Shown here: positions 44,728 through 47,057 of the stretch, one piece after another
Position numbering within the stretch: the first letter of the stretch is position 1
Layout of the letters: each line of letters starts with the position of its first letter
DNA from: Myxacorys chilensis ATA2-1-KO14
GTDB lineage: Bacteria; Cyanobacteriota; Cyanobacteriia; Leptolyngbyales; Leptolyngbyaceae
DNA: 47,057 nt
Direction of reading: 5' to 3'
NCBI GenBank assembly: GCA_019359275.1
Contig: JAHHHP010000041.1
Coordinates: forward strand, 1 to 47,057
The notes under the pieces: model-generated
The model's input: only the letters and a program-made list of their open reading frames with translations
The model's database searches: none
Told to the model about the DNA's origin: nothing
Program-made: the position numbers and the translations under genes

Positions 44728-44758
44728 AATTTCGCTATGTTTGAAAGATAGCGAAATT
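44728..44758. promoter_or_regulatory. 11-bp stem-loop upstream of the CAAD gene
   Basis: aatttcgctat (44728-44738) and its perfect reverse complement (44748-44758) with a 9-nt loop. It is 88-118 bp before the CAAD start. It could be a terminator of an upstream transcript (weak T-rich tail), an operator or a 5'-UTR hairpin. Confidence 0.45.
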
Positions 44759-44845
44759 TATTTCTAAATTCTGATATTGTCCGAACGCTGGTTTAATTCA
44801 TCCGGCAAGGCATGTCCAGGTTAATCTTTCCAAGGAACTCTTACT

Positions 44846-45289
44846 ATGGAACCTGAATTGAAACAAGTGGAGTATTCAGACAACTCCCCCACTAGTGTCG
44901 CTGAGCCTACGACTCCTGCCATTAACCTAGAAGACGCAGGTTCCTTAGCGACAGTCTCTCCTGAGCAAAACGAGCAATGGCGTCAAGTAGGCGAAAAAGC
45001 TTACACGATCTTGTCTGCGCTGCCAGAGTATCTAGGAGCGTTTTTCTCGGAATATCGCAAGCCTCTTGTAACGGTGGGTTTAGTTTTCGGATCGATCGTT
45101 TCCGTGAAGCTCACCTTAGCCCTCTTGAGTGCAATTAACGATGTTCCCCTTCTGCAACCTACCTTTGAACTGGTTGGGTTAGGATACACCGCTTGGTTTG
45201 TTTATCGCTATCTTCTGAAAGCTTCTAATCGTCAAGAACTGGGTCAAGAGTTTGACAAACTTAAGAACCAAGTTGTTGGTAATGAGTAG
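44846..45289 (+). CDS. CAAD-domain protein (CurT/CURT1-like thylakoid curvature)
   Basis: A 147-residue membrane protein. A ~55-residue acidic disordered N-terminus leads to an amphipathic helix (ILSALPEYLGAFFSEYRKP), two membrane segments (about 73-95 and 101-123), and a second amphipathic helix (NRQELGQEFDKLKNQVV). This is the plan of the CAAD (cyanobacterial aminoacyl-tRNA synthetase appended) domain and CURT1 thylakoid-edge proteins. ATG 44846 has AAGGAA at 44831-44836, nine bases upstream. A perfect intrinsic terminator follows. The role in bending thylakoids or membrane contact is from known relatives. Confidence 0.92.
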   Translation: MEPELKQVEYSDNSPTSVAEPTTPAINLEDAGSLATVSPEQNEQWRQVGEKAYTILSALPEYLGAFFSEYRKPLVTVGLVFGSIVSVKLTLALLSAINDVPLLQPTFELVGLGYTAWFVYRYLLKASNRQELGQEFDKLKNQVVGNE

Positions 45290-45332
45290 TCTTTCACCTC
45301 TGATATCTTCATCTCGGTGATATGAAATGCTG

Positions 45333-45360
45333 AAAGGGACGCTTTTTGCGTCCCTTTCTT
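45333..45360 (+). terminator. intrinsic terminator of the CAAD gene
   Basis: AAAGGGACGC (45333-45342) pairs perfectly with GCGTCCCTTT (45348-45357) around TTTTT, with the tail TCTTCGTG. The stem is strong; the T-run partly belongs to the stem end. Confidence 0.85.
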
Positions 45361-45686
45361 CGTGTATGACAAGGTTTTTGCGATACAGAACTCAGGTGAG
45401 CAATCCTCTGAACTTCGCGATCGCTTTCAGCTCCTTTCTATGCCAATAAGAACCACGATCTAAAATAGGAAATCTTCTATCCCTTTATGCCGCCCTCCAT
45501 TGTCTCGCCTCATCGTCCTTTCCTCGCTTGACCTTTGACCCAACTTCCTTCATATTCAGTGAATAGATATCTACCAATTTCCTGATTTCTCTACCAGGAA
45601 AACGTAACGCTTTATCACAGTCAGACACAGCAGAATCATAAATTGAGTCTGTAGTCATAATTTAGTATTCATTGTTAGGGCGAGTT
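45361..45686. other. intergenic, nothing definite
   Basis: About 325 bp before the secreted-protein gene. One HIP1 core near 45418. No ORF; T/C-rich around 45480-45560. The stretch just before ATG 45687 holds AGGGCGAG as a likely ribosome-binding site. Confidence 0.35.
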
Positions 45687-46433
45687 ATGCGACTGAGAGT
45701 TCTAGGAGCCATTGGGATCAGTGTAATGATGGCACTGCCTGCTCAAGCACAAGTTACAGAAGTGCAGGTAGGACGAGCGGTAGAAGCCCTTCGCCAAGCC
45801 TCAAAGCCAGATAAACCGACTCCCAATCTATATAGCGATTGGCAGGTTGAACCCGCTAACATCGGTCGGTGGTCAAGGCTATGCACAGGACGAGAAGTGA
45901 CGCCGCTCCAGTTTCAGAATAGTCCTGCAACAGCGCGATCGTTGGTGACATGCGTTGTCCGCGATGTGCTGAAGCAGGAATACAAGGCGAGCCGCAATAA
46001 TGAATCGCTAGCAGTTCAGCGCCTAGCCGCGTGGTGGCTGACGGGTGATTCTAATCGATACAACAGCCCTGAAGCGTCGCCTTATGTAAAGAAGGTGAGT
46101 AGTGCTTACCAGTCCGTAGGGCCGATCGCGGCTGTTCGCAGCCCAGAAACTCCTGCCAAGCCAACCAGTCCAGCCGCGCCCACAACTCCTGACTCAGCGC
46201 CGAAGGTTACACCAGAAAAGCAGACAACGTTCTACGATCGCTATATGCAAGCGGGCTATGCTGCTACCCAGAAGAAGGACATGCAGACTGCTATGCTCTA
46301 CTTCAAACGAGCCTTAGATGAACGTCCACAAGATACCTTTGCATCTCAAGCAATTCGGAACTTGGAGGCAGCCAGCAAGCCCAACCGCGCCACAAATCCT
46401 GCCCCTGCTAAGACTGAGCCTGTGAAACGCTAA
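45687..46433 (+). CDS. secreted protein with C-terminal TPR-like repeat
   Basis: A 248-residue protein from ATG 45687 (TTG 45672 rejected). Signal peptide MRLRVLGAIGISVMMALPAQAQ with cleavage after AQA. A mature N-terminal domain has two Cys (SRLCTGREVTP, LVTCVVRDVLKQEY) and RLAAWWLTGD. A Pro/Ala/Thr linker (about 152-180) follows. A TPR-like pair of helices (about 188-225: YMQAGYAATQKKDMQTAMLY, FKRALDERPQDTFA) and a Pro-rich end complete it. Not recognised by name. It is likely periplasmic. Confidence 0.78.
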   Translation: MRLRVLGAIGISVMMALPAQAQVTEVQVGRAVEALRQASKPDKPTPNLYSDWQVEPANIGRWSRLCTGREVTPLQFQNSPATARSLVTCVVRDVLKQEYKASRNNESLAVQRLAAWWLTGDSNRYNSPEASPYVKKVSSAYQSVGPIAAVRSPETPAKPTSPAAPTTPDSAPKVTPEKQTTFYDRYMQAGYAATQKKDMQTAMLYFKRALDERPQDTFASQAIRNLEAASKPNRATNPAPAKTEPVKR

Positions 46434-46504
46434 ACTCAGCGTGACTGCGTTTAAATTCTGTTGCCTTTCCACACTGACTCTATTTTTGGCTGAGAGATTG
46501 ATCT

Positions 46505-46951
46505 ATGAATCCGTTCTTGAAACTTCTGGTCGCAGGCGCATTTCTAGCCTACAGTCCTTCTGCGCTGGCCGTGGAGTGGACTAAAATTACTGAGAATTCT
46601 GTTAACGATAAGTTCTTTGTCGATGTCAGTTCGATTGAGCGTAACGATCCGTATGTTTGGTACTGGGAGTATCGAGAGTTTCCAGGGCCTAACAATGCGC
46701 TGTTAGACACGACGGTAGAGCAGCCCATTTACGGAGCGGTTATGCGCTGGTCAGTCGATTGTGCGAGTAAGACGCAGCGGCTACGAAAGGTGAATGCCTA
46801 CACCAAAAATCGGCAGTTGATCCAAAAGTTTGATTATGGGGATAGTGGTGCGCTCAGCCAGCCAAAACGGGGAAGCAGCGCCTTTACGGTAGTGAACTAT
46901 GTTTGTAGTCCAGAGACAAACGCTGCTCAAACTAAACCAACTCAGCCTTAG
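46505..46951 (+). CDS. surface-adhesin E-like secreted protein
   Basis: A 148-residue protein with signal peptide MNPFLKLLVAGAFLAYSPS and a likely ALA cut. The mature part has VEWTKI, FFVDVSSIERND and the Cys pair (SVDCASKTQRLR, VVNYVCSPE) in the arrangement of the Adhesin_E/H. influenzae protein-E-like family, which is common as small secreted proteins in cyanobacteria. No adhesion role is proven here. It is 71 bp after the previous gene, so may be co-transcribed. The putative IS edge begins right after the TAG. Confidence 0.8.
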   Translation: MNPFLKLLVAGAFLAYSPSALAVEWTKITENSVNDKFFVDVSSIERNDPYVWYWEYREFPGPNNALLDTTVEQPIYGAVMRWSVDCASKTQRLRKVNAYTKNRQLIQKFDYGDSGALSQPKRGSSAFTVVNYVCSPETNAAQTKPTQP

Positions 46952-47057
46952 AGGATGTTTGAGAAGTCTGGTAAACAGTAAAAAAGCTCACTCAGTGTAA
47001 GCTGCGAATACAAAAGAACACAGCACTGAGTGAGCTACATGAGTAAATCCTATCCCA
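46952..47057 (+). mobile_element. left end of an insertion sequence, cut by the window
   Basis: GGATGTTTGAGAAGTCTGG right after the upstream stop codon resembles IS ends I recall from cyanobacterial IS5-type elements. A perfect 13-bp inverted repeat (46985-46997, agctcactcagtg, with 47024-47036) precedes an ATG at 47039. Such a hairpin before an IS transposase gene often limits its translation or readthrough. Family and exact end need the right-hand sequence. Confidence 0.55.
47039..47057 (+). CDS. start of a probable transposase gene, partial
   Basis: ATG AGT AAA TCC TAT CCC: reads MSKSYP at the window edge. Cyanobacterial IS5-type transposases commonly open MSKxYxSN... The visible six residues alone prove nothing; the call leans on the hairpin and the IS-like end upstream. 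Confidence 0.4.

Larger units (their letters stand above)
44393..44845. other. intergenic region with two strong inverted repeats
   Basis: 453 bp between the esterase and the CAAD gene. It contains the 32-bp palindrome at 44584-44615 and the stem-loop at 44728-44758. No ORF with a plausible start. Confidence 0.4.

Noticed and set aside
1..47057. tRNA, rRNA or tmRNA genes
   Set aside because: No T-loop (GGTTCGAATCC-like) with a matching cloverleaf and no conserved rRNA block was noticed by eye; a covariance search would be needed to exclude small RNAs.

Overview
The window is chromosomal DNA from a cyanobacterium, probably a filamentous, Leptolyngbya- or Nostoc-like lineage. The octamer GCGATCGC (HIP1, a cyanobacterial signature) occurs many times. 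Several genes are typical of the phylum: a KaiB-domain clock kinase (SasA), a CAAD/CurT thylakoid-curvature protein, a Npun_R1517-type small regulator, an iron superoxide dismutase and a Uma2 protein. I saw no rRNA, tRNA, CRISPR array, prophage or complete insertion sequence. The right edge cuts into what looks like an insertion sequence.

Layout. 1-0.7 kb: end of a GIY-YIG-type gene and a doubtful small ORF. 1.1-13.4 kb: one giant gene for a 4,099-residue repeat protein (DUF4347, about 16 PD40/TolB-like repeats, a beta-helix, 16 Calx-beta repeats, 12 FG-GAP-like repeats). 13.5-16.1 kb: a Cys-rich small ORF, a homologue of the cobalamin-trafficking protein MMADHC, a double peptidoglycan-binding protein and a gamma-glutamylcyclotransferase-like protein. 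16.5-20.3 kb: a GT1 glycosyltransferase, a 13-unit 21-nt repeat array, a Uma2 gene and an M20 amidohydrolase. 20.3-28.2 kb: a 204-bp element with inverted ends, manganese catalase, HtpG, a Rieske oxygenase, polyphosphate kinase with a coupled small ORF, and Fe-superoxide dismutase. 29-36.4 kb: a CHAT-protease/TPR membrane protein, a Pro-rich membrane protein, a multidomain redox-membrane protein with a decayed sigma-54-activator-type AAA+ domain, and a GT4 glycosyltransferase. 36.8-41.6 kb: sasA, a 1.2-kb gene-poor stretch, the Npun_R1517-like gene, a membrane-anchored protein, apt and a small membrane protein. 41.7-47 kb: an ECF sigma / putative anti-sigma / CpxP-like operon followed by a YqiA-type esterase, a CAAD protein, two secreted proteins and the IS edge.

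How genes relate. The sigma-factor gene, a one-TM protein with ATGA overlap, and a Spy/CpxP-like periplasmic protein look like an envelope-stress operon. Mn-catalase, Fe-SOD, HtpG and Ppk form a loose stress-related group of separate transcription units. The GT4 gene and the cNMP/AAA+/polyferredoxin gene probably share a transcript.

Most unusual items: (1) the cNMP - degenerate AAA+ - polyferredoxin membrane fusion, because cyanobacteria lack sigma-54; (2) the bacterial MMADHC homologue; (3) the giant protein with recent internal duplications; (4) two unrelated 21-nt tandem arrays; (5) several long perfect palindromes between genes. All assignments come from reading the sequence and remembered family motifs; no database search was run.
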